Assembly (NCBI RefSeq): GCF_947499705.1
Contig: NZ_CANMPJ010000001.1
Coordinates: forward strand, 779,501-843,500
Direction: 5' to 3'
DNA length: 64,000 nucleotides
Source of the DNA: an uncultured Erythrobacter sp.
GTDB lineage: Bacteria > Pseudomonadota > Alphaproteobacteria > Sphingomonadales > Sphingomonadaceae
Shown: piece by piece, positions 25,595-33,578 of the stretch
Layout: each line of letters begins with the position of its first letter
Position numbering within the stretch: the first letter of the stretch is position 1
The notes under the pieces: generated by a model
What the model was told of the DNA's origin: nothing
Databases searched by the model: none
The model's input: the letters and a program-made list of their open reading frames with translations, nothing else
Translations under genes and position numbers: made by a program

Positions 25595-28014
25595 AGGAAC
25601 TTCCGATCAGCGCGGTCCTCCCGCAAATCCGATCAGCGTTGGCGGAGAATGGAGCGGGCGTTCTGATCGCACCGCCGGGAGCAGGAAAGACCACGGCGGT
25701 TGCGCCGGACCTGCTGGGTGAAGACTGGTGCACCGGTCAGATCATCATCACCAGCCCGCGCCGTGTTGCCGCCCGTGCAGCGGCAGAGCGGATGGCCGAG
25801 GTGCTCGGGGAACGTGCTGGCGACACTGTCGGCTACATGACTCGCCTCGACAGCAAGACCTCGGCGAAGACCCGCATACTGATCGTTACGGAGGCAATTC
25901 TCGTCAATCGGCTGGTCGATGATCCTGAATTGTCGGGCGTTTCTGCGGTTCTGTTCGATGAGGCGCATGAGCGGCATCTCGATAGCGATCTGGGACTGGC
26001 GCTTGCGTTGGAGACGCGTTCCGTATTGCGCGAGGATCTGCGTGTGCTCGTGATGTCGGCGACGATCGACGGCGCGAGATTCTCTCGGCTGCTTGGCGAT
26101 GAGACACCAGTGATCGAGAGCGAGGGGCGCAGTTATCCCTTGGACATTCGGTGGCTCGGCAGCGACCCTTCGGCGCGGATAGAGGATCAGGTCGCAGCCG
26201 GGGGGATGACGGCGTGGCGCGAAAGCGAGGGCGATATTCTGGCGTTCCTGCCCGGAGTCGCAGAGATCGAACGAACGCGAGAGCGGTTGAAGGCAAAGCT
26301 TCCTGATACGCCGATCCTGCCCCTTCACGGCCAAGTCGAACCCGCGGCGCAGCGCTCTGCAATCCGGCGCGATCGGGATGGAAGGCGGCGTATTGTACTG
26401 GCGACGGCAATCGCTGAGACCTCTTTGACGCTCGACGGTGTCACAGCGGTCGTCGACAGCGGTTTGGCGCGAAATGCCCAGTTCGACCGCGCAGCCGGAA
26501 CTACACATCTGGTCACTCACCGTGCCAGTCAAGCTGCGGCGGCGCAGAGGGCTGGGCGCGCGGCGCGGCAGGGGCCGGGTGTTGCGTACCGATTGTGGGA
26601 GGAAGGCGGACATCTTGGGAGGCCCGAATTCGCGCCACCGGAGATCGAAACTGCTGACCTCGCTCCGCTGCTGCTTAAGCTCGCCAAGTGGGGTTCGAGT
26701 GACCCGGCTGAACTTCGCTGGCTCGACGCGCCGCCCGACGCATCGATTGCGGCGGCGCGCGCTTCGCTTGAAAAGCTCGGAGCATTGGACGCCGATGGTC
26801 GAACCACGCCTTTGGGTGAGCAGATTGCGAGCATGCCAATGGCCCCGGACCACGCGGCAGCTGTGCTTCACGGTGCGCGCTCCGATGCTGGCGAGCGGGC
26901 AGCGCAATTGGTTATGCTGTTGCAAGAACGCGGGCTGGGCGGGCGCAGCGAGGATTTGTCTCAGCGGCTTGGCCGATGGCGCGATGACCGTTCCAAGCGC
27001 GCGACGAATGCGATGCGAATTGCGCAGAGTTGGGTGCGGTCTGCGCAGAAGTTAATTGGATCGAAAGACGGACTCGAATGCGACGAAGCCGAATGCCTAG
27101 CGCTTGCTCGCCCAGATTTTGTCGCTAAGCGGCGCGGCAAAAGCGGTGAGCAATGGATCAGCGCAGGTGGTCGGGGCTTTCAGCTTGATCCGGCATCACC
27201 GCTCGCCCGAGCGGACTGGATCGTGATCGGCGACGCACAGGGTCAGGCTAAGGGCGCGCGGGTCACCGCTGGAATCGAACTGACCGACAAACAGGTCGAG
27301 GCGCTCTTTGCAGATGAGCTGGAAGAACGTTCGATAGTGCGCTGGAACAGTTCGGAAAATCGTGTGGAGGCTCGGCGCGAGAGACGGCTTGGTTCGATCC
27401 TGTTATCGAGCGCCCCCGATCCCGATCCCGACCCTCAGGCCGTTGTGGACATCCTTGTGGGTAAAGCTCTGGATAGCCTTGTGGACATTCTACCGGCCGA
27501 ACTCCTCGCGCGGGCCCAGTTTGCCGAACTTGATACTCTTTCGATCGACACCTTGCGAGAAACCTCGGAGCTCTGGCTGGCACCGCTGCTGCAAGGGCGA
27601 CGAAAACTCGATGTTGCGCCAGGCAAGCTCGCTGAGGCAGTGCTCGGCCAATTGGATTGGAACGACCGACGCGCGCTCAATGAGAAGGCGCCGACACATT
27701 TCACGTCGCCCGCCCAGAGCCGGCATGCCATCGATTATTCCGATGATCTTGCACCGAGCGTCGAGGTCCGCGCTCAGGCACTGTTCGGCCTCGATCAGCA
27801 TCCGAAGATTGGAACGCATGCGCTGAATCTGAAGCTCACAAACCCGGCTGGCCGTGTGATAGGCGTCACCGCTGATTTGCCAGGTTTCTGGCGCGCGGCT
27901 TGGTCAGATGTCGTGAAGGATATGAAGGGCAGATATCCCAAGCATCGTTGGCCTGATGAGCCTTGGGTGGAAAAGCCAAGCCTCAAAACGAAAAACGCCT
28001 TCAATAGAGGCTAA
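25591..28014 (+). CDS. hrpB: ATP-dependent helicase HrpB
   Basis: The 807-residue DEAH-box helicase has motif I APPGAGKTTAVAPDLL, motif II DEAHERHLD, motif III MSATIDG, motif VI QRAGRAARQGPG, then helicase-associated and C-terminal HrpB-type domains ending in FWRAAWSDVVKDMKGRYPKH, which marks HrpB. It unwinds RNA; its bacterial role is still poorly known. ATG 25591 is in the ATGA overlap with the HTH gene; an upstream TTG at 25579 is less likely. Full-length. Confidence 0.95.
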   Translation: MKELPISAVLPQIRSALAENGAGVLIAPPGAGKTTAVAPDLLGEDWCTGQIIITSPRRVAARAAAERMAEVLGERAGDTVGYMTRLDSKTSAKTRILIVTEAILVNRLVDDPELSGVSAVLFDEAHERHLDSDLGLALALETRSVLREDLRVLVMSATIDGARFSRLLGDETPVIESEGRSYPLDIRWLGSDPSARIEDQVAAGGMTAWRESEGDILAFLPGVAEIERTRERLKAKLPDTPILPLHGQVEPAAQRSAIRRDRDGRRRIVLATAIAETSLTLDGVTAVVDSGLARNAQFDRAAGTTHLVTHRASQAAAAQRAGRAARQGPGVAYRLWEEGGHLGRPEFAPPEIETADLAPLLLKLAKWGSSDPAELRWLDAPPDASIAAARASLEKLGALDADGRTTPLGEQIASMPMAPDHAAAVLHGARSDAGERAAQLVMLLQERGLGGRSEDLSQRLGRWRDDRSKRATNAMRIAQSWVRSAQKLIGSKDGLECDEAECLALARPDFVAKRRGKSGEQWISAGGRGFQLDPASPLARADWIVIGDAQGQAKGARVTAGIELTDKQVEALFADELEERSIVRWNSSENRVEARRERRLGSILLSSAPDPDPDPQAVVDILVGKALDSLVDILPAELLARAQFAELDTLSIDTLRETSELWLAPLLQGRRKLDVAPGKLAEAVLGQLDWNDRRALNEKAPTHFTSPAQSRHAIDYSDDLAPSVEVRAQALFGLDQHPKIGTHALNLKLTNPAGRVIGVTADLPGFWRAAWSDVVKDMKGRYPKHRWPDEPWVEKPSLKTKNAFNRG

Positions 28015-28052
28015 GTTTGGCTTATCGGGCCTGTGACTTAAGGACCAAGCAC

Positions 28053-28331
28053 ATGAGCGCACGTATCTACCAGCAGCCCAAGAGCGCAATGCAGTCGGGC
28101 AAAGCCAAGACCGACACTTGGGTTCTCGAATTCGAGCAATCCGAGGCGCGCAAGCCGGATCCGCTAATGGGGTGGACCGGTAGCGGAGACACGCAGGCGC
28201 AGGTGAAGCTCAACTTTCCGAGCAAGGATGCCGCCAAAGCTTATGCCGATAAGTACGGCATCACCGCGCGCGTGCACGCAACACCTCCGAAGTCGCTCAA
28301 GCTTCAGGCCTACGCCGATAATTTTAAGTAG
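28053..28331 (+). CDS. NADH dehydrogenase accessory subunit, NDUFS4 type
   Basis: The 92-residue protein is the alphaproteobacterial form of the complex I 18-kDa/AQDQ (NDUFS4) subunit: ARIYQQPKSAMQSGKAKTDT, WVLEFEQSEARKPDPLMGWT, FPSKDAAKAYADKYG. It binds the peripheral arm of complex I. AAGGA lies before the ATG. The gene is 39 bp after hrpB and directly before a palindromic repeat. The main nuo operon is not in this window. Confidence 0.92.
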   Translation: MSARIYQQPKSAMQSGKAKTDTWVLEFEQSEARKPDPLMGWTGSGDTQAQVKLNFPSKDAAKAYADKYGITARVHATPPKSLKLQAYADNFK

Positions 28332-28354
28332 GTCCGTGCCTGAAGCCAGCCGTT

Positions 28355-28422
28355 CCCTCCACCCTTCCACCCGGATTGTGTCCCGGTAGGCTCCGGGTGG
28401 AAGGGTGGAGGGAGCGGGTGGC
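28355..28422. repeat. REP-like palindrome, copy 2
   Basis: A perfect 21-base inverted repeat (28355-28375 with 28392-28412; arm core CCCTCCACCCTTCCACCCGG, loop 16 bases). The segment 28363-28422 repeats 10438-10497. It follows the NDUFS4 gene and precedes the SRP RNA. Confidence 0.85.
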
Positions 28423-28475
28423 CTGGAAGTCCGCCGAATACTCGGTGTTGAATTCTCAACCATTGGCCGCCATAT

Positions 28476-28574
28476 GGCGCTCCGGGAGTCGGGTGGACGT
28501 TTGCGTTCGCTCACCGGGTCAGGTCCGGAAGGAAGCAGCCCAGGTGAATTGCGACGGGTCGCTCGGCTCCTTTT
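28476..28574 (+). ncRNA. ffs: Signal recognition particle RNA (small bacterial type)
   Basis: The core GTCAGGTCCGGAAGGAAGCA at about 28518-28537, followed by GCCCAGGTGA, is the conserved domain IV (GGAA tetraloop and asymmetric loop that bind Ffh). Flanks fold back as one long rod; the RNA is about 97 bases, ending in a run of six T from 28571. It directs membrane proteins to SecYEG with Ffh. The ends are approximate. The place just upstream of dnaX is the usual alphaproteobacterial order. Confidence 0.93.
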
Positions 28575-28580
28575 TTGATT

Positions 28581-28663
28581 CGGTACCAGCCCGTCTCCCC
28601 CTCCCAACCACCCGATTATTTGAACCATGTCGGGTGGTTGGGAGGGGGAGTGGGCCGGTACCG
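28581..28663. repeat. Long perfect hairpin between SRP RNA and dnaX
   Basis: Arms of 21 bases at 28595-28615 and 28630-28650 (CTCCCCCTCCCAACCACCCG...) are perfect, with a 14-base loop. Outer sequences CGGTACC at 28581-28587 and GGTACCG at 28657-28663 pair too, so the stem exceeds 30 bp. It is of the same C-rich style as the REP-like palindromes at 10377 and 28355 but a different sequence. Confidence 0.85.
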
Positions 28664-28751
28664 CTGGCGGAAGCGCTCGCTCGGCTCCTTTTCCATCAAA
28701 TCCTGCGATGATCGCGATGACAAACGTTCGGCAAGCGCCTAGCTTGCACAC

Positions 28752-30563
28752 GTGACTGATTCCGATCCAGACCTGCCAGAGCTCGAAGACGAGAGCGCAC
28801 CTACCGCTGCCGAACTCGAGGCGGCTGGGCAGAACTCCATGTTCGGCGATCCTGCGCCTGAGGCAGCTGCTACATCGGAGGCTGTTTCAGAGTCAGATGC
28901 CGCGCCAGCGTCAGCTCCGGCTGCGTCTGCGCCGACTTCGCCAACGCCAACGGCAGAGACGAACCAGCCCTACCGTGTCCTGGCGCGCAAATACCGTCCG
29001 CAGACTTTTTCAGAGCTGATCGGGCAAGAGCCTATGGTGCGCACGCTCGCCAACGCTATCGAGCGTGACCGGCTGGCGCATGCTTTCCTGATGACCGGCG
29101 TGCGCGGGGTCGGGAAAACCTCCACCGCACGGTTGATAGCAAAAGCGCTCAATTGCGTCGGTCCAGATGGCGAGGGCGGCCCGACGATCGATCCATGCGG
29201 TCGATGCGAGCCGTGCACAGCGATTGCCGAGGGCCGCCATATCGATGTGATCGAGATGGACGCGGCCTCCCACACCGGTGTCGACGATGTCCGCGAGATC
29301 ATCGAGCAGGTTCGCTACGCGGCGGTTTCTGCACGCTACAAGATCTACATCATCGACGAAGTTCACATGCTCTCACGCAACGCGTTCAACGCGTTGCTGA
29401 AGACACTCGAAGAGCCGCCCGCGCATGTGAAGTTCCTGTTCGCAACCACCGAAGTCGAGAAGCTGCCAGTGACCGTGCTCAGCCGCACGCAGCGTTTCGA
29501 TCTGCGACGAATTCCCGCAGACTTGCTCGCGACCCATTTCGGGAACGTCTGCGAGAAGGAAGGCGTCGAAGCCGAGCAGGAAGCGCTAAATATCGTCGCT
29601 GCCGCTGCCGAAGGATCGGTTCGCGATGGGCTTTCAATCCTGGATCAGGCGATTGCGCATGCCGATCTGGATTCCGACAGCAAAGTCACCGCCGAGCGTG
29701 TTCGCGACATGCTGGGCCTTGCCGACAAGAGCGCTCAGCGAAGGTTGCTCGAGACACTCTTGAAGGCCGATGCAAAGGCGCTGCTCGCCGGGATCGACGA
29801 ACAATATTCGTTGGGGGTTGAGCCGCTTGCCTTGATGCGGGCGCTGATGGATCTGGTGCACAAGATTACAGTCGCGCAAGTCTCTGGCGGAGAACCCGAC
29901 GCACCAAGCGAAGAGGAGCGCGCGGCTCTGGGCGAATTTGCCCAGCGTCTTAGCGCCGCTCAACTCCATCGCCTGTGGCAATTGTTACTGAAGGGCCACG
30001 AGGAAGTGCGGCAGGCGCCAGACCCGCTGGTTTCGGCGCAAATGGCACTTCTGCGCGCGCTGCACGCTGCCGAAATGCCTGATCCCGGCAAGCTCGCGAA
30101 GCGGCTGGAAGAGATCGCCGCGCAAGGACCTGCGCCCACGACTGCGGACACCGCGGGGCAGGGTGGGGCACCGGCGCCAGCGGCTCATCTCGATTGGGCT
30201 GAGCTGGTCGAGCAAGTGGACCGGGCAGGGCACCTGCGCGTCGCTCAGATGATGCGCGACCGCGTACGGGTGATTGAACTTGGGCCTGAAAGGCTTGTTT
30301 ACGAGCAGGCAGACAGCTTCACCGACGATCCCGCACCCGATATTCGCGATGCTCTGTTCAAACTGACCGGCAAACGCTGGATGGTCGAAAAGGGGACCGG
30401 AGACGCCGAGTCTTCCCTGCGCGAACAGGCGGAAGCCGAAGCAAAGGCAGCTGGCGACCGCATCCGCTCTGACCCGCTGGTCAAAGCCGCATTCGAAGCC
30501 TTTCCCGATGCCGAACTGATCGAGCCGCACGACAATGTTGCGCGCGTATCAGGCGGCAGATGA
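28752..30563 (+). CDS. dnaX: DNA polymerase III subunit gamma/tau
   Basis: Clamp-loader ATPase of the replisome. The 603-residue protein has an acidic Ala/Pro-rich N-terminal extension of about 70 residues, then the AAA+ core: YRPQTFSELIGQEPMVRTL, Walker A GVRGVGKTSTA, a zinc-binding stretch with CVGPDG..CGRCEPC, Walker B YIIDEVHMLS, and the SRC motif LSRTQRFDLRR. C-terminal tau part follows. It starts with GTG 28752. It is in the canonical SRP RNA-dnaX-ybaB cluster. Confidence 0.97.
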   Translation: MTDSDPDLPELEDESAPTAAELEAAGQNSMFGDPAPEAAATSEAVSESDAAPASAPAASAPTSPTPTAETNQPYRVLARKYRPQTFSELIGQEPMVRTLANAIERDRLAHAFLMTGVRGVGKTSTARLIAKALNCVGPDGEGGPTIDPCGRCEPCTAIAEGRHIDVIEMDAASHTGVDDVREIIEQVRYAAVSARYKIYIIDEVHMLSRNAFNALLKTLEEPPAHVKFLFATTEVEKLPVTVLSRTQRFDLRRIPADLLATHFGNVCEKEGVEAEQEALNIVAAAAEGSVRDGLSILDQAIAHADLDSDSKVTAERVRDMLGLADKSAQRRLLETLLKADAKALLAGIDEQYSLGVEPLALMRALMDLVHKITVAQVSGGEPDAPSEEERAALGEFAQRLSAAQLHRLWQLLLKGHEEVRQAPDPLVSAQMALLRALHAAEMPDPGKLAKRLEEIAAQGPAPTTADTAGQGGAPAPAAHLDWAELVEQVDRAGHLRVAQMMRDRVRVIELGPERLVYEQADSFTDDPAPDIRDALFKLTGKRWMVEKGTGDAESSLREQAEAEAKAAGDRIRSDPLVKAAFEAFPDAELIEPHDNVARVSGGR

Positions 30564-30582
30564 ACTCAATGGAGAAACCCCG

Positions 30583-30924
30583 ATGAAATCGATGGAAGAA
30601 ATGATGCAGGCCGCTCAGCAAGCGGCCGAGACGATCCAGAACCAAATGAGCGACATGCAGGTGAAGCTCGACAGCATTGAAGTCGAAGGCGCAGCCGGAG
30701 GCGGATTGGTGAAGGTTCGCGCGACCGCAAAGGGTCGTATTCTCGGTGTTAACATCGACGACAGTCTGATGAAGGTTGAAGAAAAGCACATGGTCGAAGA
30801 CCTCGTGACCGCTGCGTTCAATGACGCGCGCGATAAGGCGGACCGGGTTTCCGCTGAGGAGATGAAGAACATGCAGAGCGGTATGGGACTGCCGCCTGGC
30901 TTCAATCTGCCAGGCATGGGGTGA
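30583..30924 (+). CDS. YbaB/EbfC nucleoid-associated protein
   Basis: The 113-residue protein has the YbaB/EbfC pattern: N-terminal helix MKSMEEMMQAAQQAAETIQN, then strands with VEGAAGGGLVKVRATAKGRI and the C-terminal helix VEDLVTAAFNDARDKADRV, and a Gly/Pro-rich tail. It is a dimeric tweezer that binds DNA. GGAGA lies before the ATG at 30583. It follows dnaX by 19 bp; recR, often next, is not here. Confidence 0.93.
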   Translation: MKSMEEMMQAAQQAAETIQNQMSDMQVKLDSIEVEGAAGGGLVKVRATAKGRILGVNIDDSLMKVEEKHMVEDLVTAAFNDARDKADRVSAEEMKNMQSGMGLPPGFNLPGMG

Positions 30925-30967
30925 TGTAGCCAATCACACTGAACACGCCCGCGCTTGGGGGAGCCGG

Positions 30968-31711
30968 ATGACGAATTCGAAAAGTGGGGCGGGCGGTTCC
31001 GGGCTGGTATTCGGATCGAACGGTGGTGCAATTCCACGGCCAACAGTTCTGCCCGGCATGTCGGGCGGTCAACCGGGTGCAGTTCCGCTTGTCATTCCGG
31101 TCAAAAAGAAAGCACCAGCAAAGGTGCGCCATGCGCGCAGCTTAAATGGCAATCCGATCGGGCTGGTCCCCGAATTCATCTCTGAGAAAGAGCGCGCTCA
31201 GTTGGTCGCCTATACCAGTAGGAAAGACGCGGGCTGGGAAACCTATCTGCCGGAAAACGACATCTGGCACGGCCGCATGATCAACCCCCGGTCAATGCCG
31301 ATCAAGATACTCAAGACGATGCAACGCATCCGCAAGCGGACGGCGCGGCATATCGTCGAGCACTATCGGATCGATCAGCCGATCTATGGTGACACTCTGC
31401 AACTCGTCCGCTGGCGGCCCGGCGACAAGCAGGCGGCGCATGCAGATTGCGAGCAGCCAGACGGGCGACCGAACCAGACACCGTGGCGGGCCTTTGCCTC
31501 GATCATCTATCTCAACGATGAGTATGAGGGCGGCGCGATCCACTTTCCCAAACATGGCTTCACGCCCGACGTGGGACCGCGCACGCTCGCCTATTTCCCC
31601 TCGACCGCTCAATACCTTCACGGCGTCAAAGAGGTGACAGCGGGCATCCGCTACACGATGAGTTGCTTCTACACATTCGATCCGGCCCGCCATGACGGGC
31701 ACGCTGTCTAA
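30968..31711 (+). CDS. Prolyl 4-hydroxylase-like 2OG-Fe(II) dioxygenase
   Basis: The 247-residue protein has a low-complexity N-terminus (60 residues, Gly/Pro-rich) and a double-stranded beta-helix domain: VRWRPGDKQAAHADCEQPDG (His-x-Asp metal pair), FASIIYLNDEYEGGAIHFP and LHGVKEVTAGIRYTMSCFY (second His and the 2-oxoglutarate-binding Arg). All iron and cosubstrate ligands are present. It hydroxylates a protein or small substrate; the target is unknown. GGGAG lies before the ATG. It is 43 bp after ybaB. Confidence 0.88.
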   Translation: MTNSKSGAGGSGLVFGSNGGAIPRPTVLPGMSGGQPGAVPLVIPVKKKAPAKVRHARSLNGNPIGLVPEFISEKERAQLVAYTSRKDAGWETYLPENDIWHGRMINPRSMPIKILKTMQRIRKRTARHIVEHYRIDQPIYGDTLQLVRWRPGDKQAAHADCEQPDGRPNQTPWRAFASIIYLNDEYEGGAIHFPKHGFTPDVGPRTLAYFPSTAQYLHGVKEVTAGIRYTMSCFYTFDPARHDGHAV

Positions 31712-31729
31712 GGCGAGGGCGCAATCGGT

Positions 31730-32269
31730 TCAGCTGCCGCGTCGCAGCGGTCGCGGAGCCGCTGGTCGTTTCACCATGCCGCGCTTTAGCGAGAAGTTAG
31801 GGTAGGGTATCGGCACGCCGGGCGGTGTCGCGGGAGGTCCGGCAGTTGGCTTCGTACCGGGCTTTGCTGTTTTGTTGGGATTGGCGCGCTGGCAGCGAGA
31901 GACGGAAACCTCTGAGCGCGGCGGGAGGTAAACCCCTTTGGGCGGCGCTGTCGTCGCTAACCTGGCATCCATAGCGGCCAACGTATTGGGTCCGCAGCGA
32001 CCGTCCCATTCGCTCATTTTGCTCGGGAATGCCTTCTTTTGAAAGTCGCGCACCGCTTTCTCTGTCTCCGGACCATAGAGTCCATCGGGCTCTGCATTCG
32101 GTCCGGATTTGAACGATTTTGGCAGTTTGAAACCTAATTTGACCAAGGCCTTCTGAATGCGGCGTACGGCATCTGAGTCATCATCAGGCGGCCGCTTGCG
32201 GATTGAAGGCGGGCCGTTTGAGGCCGCTTCGAGCCGCTGATTGCCGGAAAGCAAGGTGGATTTGAGCAT
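31730..32269 (-). CDS. Peptidoglycan-binding domain protein
   Basis: The 179-residue protein has a PG_binding_1-type domain (about residues 30-100: AVRRIQKALVKLGFKLP, EPDGLYGPETEKAVRDFQKK, DGRCGPNTLAAMDA) and a long Pro/Lys-rich tail ending PYPNFSLKRGMVKRPAAPRP. No signal peptide is seen, which is odd for a wall-binding protein; export by a type VI or phage-like route or by lysis would be needed. GGGAGA precedes the ATG. It pairs with the HExxH gene upstream (37 bp). Confidence 0.8.
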   Translation of the reverse strand: MLKSTLLSGNQRLEAASNGPPSIRKRPPDDDSDAVRRIQKALVKLGFKLPKSFKSGPNAEPDGLYGPETEKAVRDFQKKAFPSKMSEWDGRCGPNTLAAMDARLATTAPPKGVYLPPRSEVSVSRCQRANPNKTAKPGTKPTAGPPATPPGVPIPYPNFSLKRGMVKRPAAPRPLRRGS

Positions 32270-32306
32270 TATGGGTCTCCCGTCCCGGTGTCGCGGATAA
32301 TCCGCC

Positions 32307-32894
32307 TCAGGTCTGTTTCGTGATCAGTCCGGCTGTTTCCAGCGAGGTTCGCAGCGGCTTGTTGCCCGTCTTGCAGGCCCGCACGGCGGTCGCCCACGCT
32401 TTCTGTTTCACGGGGAAATCGGTGGGCAGGCTGTGCGTGTCTTCGTCGTACTTGGTCTGGATATCCTGGACATCCAAAAGATCGAACGCCTCGTTGATTT
32501 CCGCGACCGCAGTTTCGGTATCGTCATAGTCGGTTTTCTTGATCTTCTTGAGCGCGTCGTGGCAGTCCCGCCCCGCAAGCGCGCTGATCAGATAGTGGAT
32601 CTGCTCGTGGTCGAGCAGGTCGTCCTTGTGCTTCTTGTCCCACTTAAGCGCATACTTCATGACCCAGTTCGTTTTGACGAATGTGACATTGACCGTCGGG
32701 ACTGACTTTAGCCGATAAATTAGTGGATCCGACTTTGCGACGGGGTCGACATTGGTTCCACCGGTCGTGCCGAGCGCAACGGCGGTTTCGGCGGCGTATG
32801 CAAACTCGCCTTCTCCGGGTGGGTCGCCATCCTTCTTCTTGAAGTCGTCCCATTTCAATTTCTTATCAAGAGCATTGGCGGGGTTGAGCGCCAT
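32307..32894 (-). CDS. HExxH-motif putative metalloprotein (DUF922-like)
   Basis: The 195-residue protein begins MALNPANALDKKLKWDDFKK and contains DHEQIHYLISALAGRDC (about residues 95-111), an HExxH zinc-protease motif, in the setting 'D-HEQ-IHY' seen in DUF922-type secreted Zn proteases. The typical third ligand is not clear. No signal peptide. GGAGG stands before ATG 32894. It precedes the peptidoglycan-binding gene on the same strand, so both may act on the envelope or on a target cell. Function is inferred from the motif only. Confidence 0.72.
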   Translation of the reverse strand: MALNPANALDKKLKWDDFKKKDGDPPGEGEFAYAAETAVALGTTGGTNVDPVAKSDPLIYRLKSVPTVNVTFVKTNWVMKYALKWDKKHKDDLLDHEQIHYLISALAGRDCHDALKKIKKTDYDDTETAVAEINEAFDLLDVQDIQTKYDEDTHSLPTDFPVKQKAWATAVRACKTGNKPLRTSLETAGLITKQT

Positions 32895-33027
32895 GGTCGC
32901 ATCCTCCGGCTTAGCCAAGGTTGGCGTTAAAGCGTGTGCGACCCATTCGTGATGGATGGCGACATACCAGATCAGCGAACGTGGAGGTAGGGAAATTGCC
33001 GATTGGGATCAGATTGTCGCGAATCTA

Positions 33028-33417
33028 CTAGGACTGCTTGCGTCCGAAGCTGCGTTTATTGGACGCAGGGTCGGTGCCCGACACAGTCGGATCAGCGGTG
33101 CGCTTTGCCATGTAGCGAGAAAGCGCTGCATCGGCATCAAACTCATCAGACGTGTCTGGTATGACAATCCGACTGGCTGGCACCTTCTTCTCTTGGGTCT
33201 GCGGTTTCCGACCCTTGCCAAGTCCATCTTTGATGGCTGCAATCGCGCCGCGCCATCCTTTGAAGAAGCAGAACAGTCCGCCACCAAGCATGGCCAGTGC
33301 TGCGAAGTAGAATGGCAATCTTTCCGCTGGCGTGGCGCCAAGATCGCCGAAGGCTTCGACAGCCCTGGCGAAGTACAGAAGGGCAAAGCCGCCGATCACC
33401 CAGGCCATGTAGTTCAC
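33028..33417 (-). CDS. Small two-helix membrane protein
   Basis: The 129-residue protein has two hydrophobic helices (about residues 3-22 and 35-52) and a charged, flexible C-terminal cytoplasmic tail with ASRIVIPDTSDEFDADAALS. No known family. It starts with GTG 33417 after GGAGAG. It lies upstream of the HExxH gene on the same strand with a 133 bp gap and divergent from lon. Confidence 0.65.
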   Translation of the reverse strand: MNYMAWVIGGFALLYFARAVEAFGDLGATPAERLPFYFAALAMLGGGLFCFFKGWRGAIAAIKDGLGKGRKPQTQEKKVPASRIVIPDTSDEFDADAALSRYMAKRTADPTVSGTDPASNKRSFGRKQS

Positions 33418-33578
33418 GCGATCTCTCCAGAAAAAGAAGCGAAGACGTTATCGCCCTTGGGTTAAGGCGAGGTTTTCCGCTTCCACAGCTTACTCGCCAA
33501 ACCCATTGCGGGTGCTCTCACCACTTCCCATATTCTCCCTCAAAGGTGCGCCCCAACGGCGGCCGTGGAACACACAGA

